NCBI RefSeq assembly: GCF_001556185.1
Contig: NZ_LSIJ01000001.1
Location: forward strand, 62,001 to 126,000
From: Sphingomonas sp. CCH10-B3
GTDB taxonomy: Bacteria; Pseudomonadota; Alphaproteobacteria; Sphingomonadales; Sphingomonadaceae
Length of the DNA stretch: 64,000 nt
Direction of reading: 5' to 3'
Positions 63,074 to 64,000 of this stretch are shown piece after piece. The position numbers were made by a program, and so were the translations under genes. The notes under the pieces are model-generated. The model was not told the origin of the DNA, did not search any database, and saw nothing but the letters and a program-made list of their open reading frames with translations. Numbering within the stretch: the first letter of the stretch is position 1; each line of letters starts with the position of its first letter.

Positions 63074-64000
63074 TGCAGTCGATTTATTGGGTCGTGACCT
63101 GGGCATGTCACCGCAAATGCCCGCATTGCTATGATGATCGCTTCCGGCCCTATGTCCGCGAGGCGTTGGACCGTGTGATTGCGGAAGGGGCCAAGGCCTA
63201 CTCACAGATCCTTCGCCACTTGCCGGATACGATGCGCTGGCGGGACAGCGCAGGCCTATCCCATCCGACCAACCTGGTTTTGGCTGGCGGCGAGCTGTTG
63301 ATCGACGGCGTCCGCGAGCGACTATTCTATCCGTTGCTCGAAGCCATCGCCGATCGTTGGGGCGAAAATGGACCGCGCATTGCGGTCCAGACGACCGGCG
63401 ACATCCTCACTGACGACATGATTTCTGCGATGCTCGAGCGCGGTGTCGGCTCGATCGCGATCGCCAGCATCGACGATTATCACGTCGGCCATGCCGGCCA
63501 GGCGAAGTTCGATTTGATGACACGGGTACGGGCGATGATGGCCCGCCACGGCGTTACCGAAGTCGATCTTGGCCTGGCGCGCGATCGGCCCGTTGCCGAT
63601 GCCGCACCTTCATTGTCGCCGCCAACGCGGCGTCCACGCCGGGCCGACGGCCCCAGTTTCGTCTTCTTCGGTGCCCAGCCCGATTTGTGGATCGGCGAGC
63701 TGTGGCCGCGCGGTCGCGCCTGGATCAACGGCCTGTCGAACGCCGATTACAGCACCAACTTCTGCAAACGCTGGTCGGGGGGCAAAGGCTTTCTCGACAT
63801 CGGCCTCGCTGGTTCCGAAGTGGCCATCGAGCCCGACGGGTCGCTCTATCCTTGCTGCATCAAGACCAAGGCGCCGATCGGCAACCTGGCCGAAGAACCG
63901 CTGACAGATATCCTCGACGATTTGCGCGGCGATCCTGCGTTGCAGGCAATCAATCGAGGCGATCCGGAGGCCATGGGTGTCACCACCGGCTGGACCCGCG
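63073..64000 (+). CDS. Radical SAM enzyme with SPASM-like C-terminus, 3' end outside window
   Basis: About 309 residues of a radical SAM protein are present. The cluster motif CHRKCPHC is at Cys12, Cys16 and Cys19. The following LVLAGGELLIDG is a variant of the usual GGEP motif. IASIDDYHVGHAGQ follows. The C-terminal part, VAIEPDGSLYPCCIKTKAPIGNLAE, resembles the auxiliary cluster/SPASM region, and NFCKRWSGGKG adds a Cys. It overlaps the upstream stop by 1 nt (TGATG). The substrate is unknown; SPASM enzymes usually modify peptides, sugars or lipids, and its position after GTs hints at a modified glycan or lipid. The gene runs past base 64000. Confidence 0.87.
   Translation, partial: MQSIYWVVTWACHRKCPHCYDDRFRPYVREALDRVIAEGAKAYSQILRHLPDTMRWRDSAGLSHPTNLVLAGGELLIDGVRERLFYPLLEAIADRWGENGPRIAVQTTGDILTDDMISAMLERGVGSIAIASIDDYHVGHAGQAKFDLMTRVRAMMARHGVTEVDLGLARDRPVADAAPSLSPPTRRPRRADGPSFVFFGAQPDLWIGELWPRGRAWINGLSNADYSTNFCKRWSGGKGFLDIGLAGSEVAIEPDGSLYPCCIKTKAPIGNLAEEPLTDILDDLRGDPALQAINRGDPEAMGVTTGWTR

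Noticed and set aside
53543..64000. Arsenosugar-type radical SAM/transferase cluster, suggested by the DUF2064 gene
   Set aside because: No arsenic methyltransferase, no matching radical SAM signature and a different GT2 partner are seen, so the arsenic link is not supported.

Overview
The window is high-GC DNA with dense, tightly overlapping genes and no rRNA or tRNA that I can see. It looks like a sphingomonad (Sphingomonas or a close relative, Alphaproteobacteria). Supporting signs are the core order fur-plsC-miaB-phoH-ybeY-corC-lnt-metK, a MucR/Ros regulator, a Caulobacter/Xanthomonas-type TonB receptor locus for maltose with tryptophan-halogenase-like flavoproteins, and two palindromic intergenic repeats of a kind common in this group. 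All assignments come from reading the sequence. No database search was run.

Region 1 (1-18417, nearly all minus strand) is housekeeping. Transcription order is xseB-ispA-coaD, a cyclophilin, tsaB-rimI, mucR, fur-plsC-miaB, then phoH-ybeY-corC-lnt-metK. This core run is broken at three points by accessory genes: a secreted pectinesterase and a lipoprotein before phoH; a VapBC-type toxin-antitoxin pair spliced between phoH and ybeY through 4-nt stop/start overlaps on every side; and a secreted unknown protein, a PQQ-type sugar dehydrogenase, an HTH regulator and an opposed glyoxalase-fold gene between corC and lnt.

Region 2 (18518-27695) is mixed: an aldehyde dehydrogenase, lipoprotein Cu/Zn superoxide dismutase, Spinster-type MFS transporter, 2'-5' RNA ligase family protein, Bax-inhibitor-1 family protein followed by a textbook terminator, a small helical unknown, a Nudix hydrolase, a MASE1-PAS-GGDEF diguanylate cyclase and a small membrane protein.

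Region 3 (27692-44105) is a maltose/maltodextrin utilisation locus. A GPH-type sugar permease and a LacI regulator face a TonB receptor operon across a 236-bp regulatory gap. The operon continues with halogenase-like protein 1, a secreted GH13 amylase, a cytoplasmic GH13 alpha-glucosidase, a secreted GH97 glucosidase, a secreted esterase, halogenase-like protein 2 and a GluP-type glucose permease. The layout predicts outer-membrane uptake of maltodextrins, periplasmic trimming by GH13 and GH97, separate import of maltose and glucose, and final cleavage in the cytoplasm.

Region 4 (44288-64000, cut by the window end) is the least explained part and my best candidate for an undescribed system. 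It consists of three compact operons. The first (+) has a VTT membrane/FAD-oxidoreductase fusion, a DUF547 protein, a YdjM-like/DUF3047 fusion, an Oar-like TonB receptor, a nucleoside transporter, a CDP-alcohol phosphatidyltransferase and a DUF2064 nucleotidyl/glycosyltransferase-like protein. The second (-) has a sterol-desaturase-family hydroxylase, a DUF1499 protein, a second DUF547 protein, a polyprenol-dependent GT and a GT2 polyprenol-phosphate hexose synthase. The third (+) has an outer-membrane barrel, a CesA/CslA-like GT2, a second polytopic GT and a radical SAM enzyme. Together they suggest synthesis and export or modification of an envelope glycolipid or glycan; the product is unknown.
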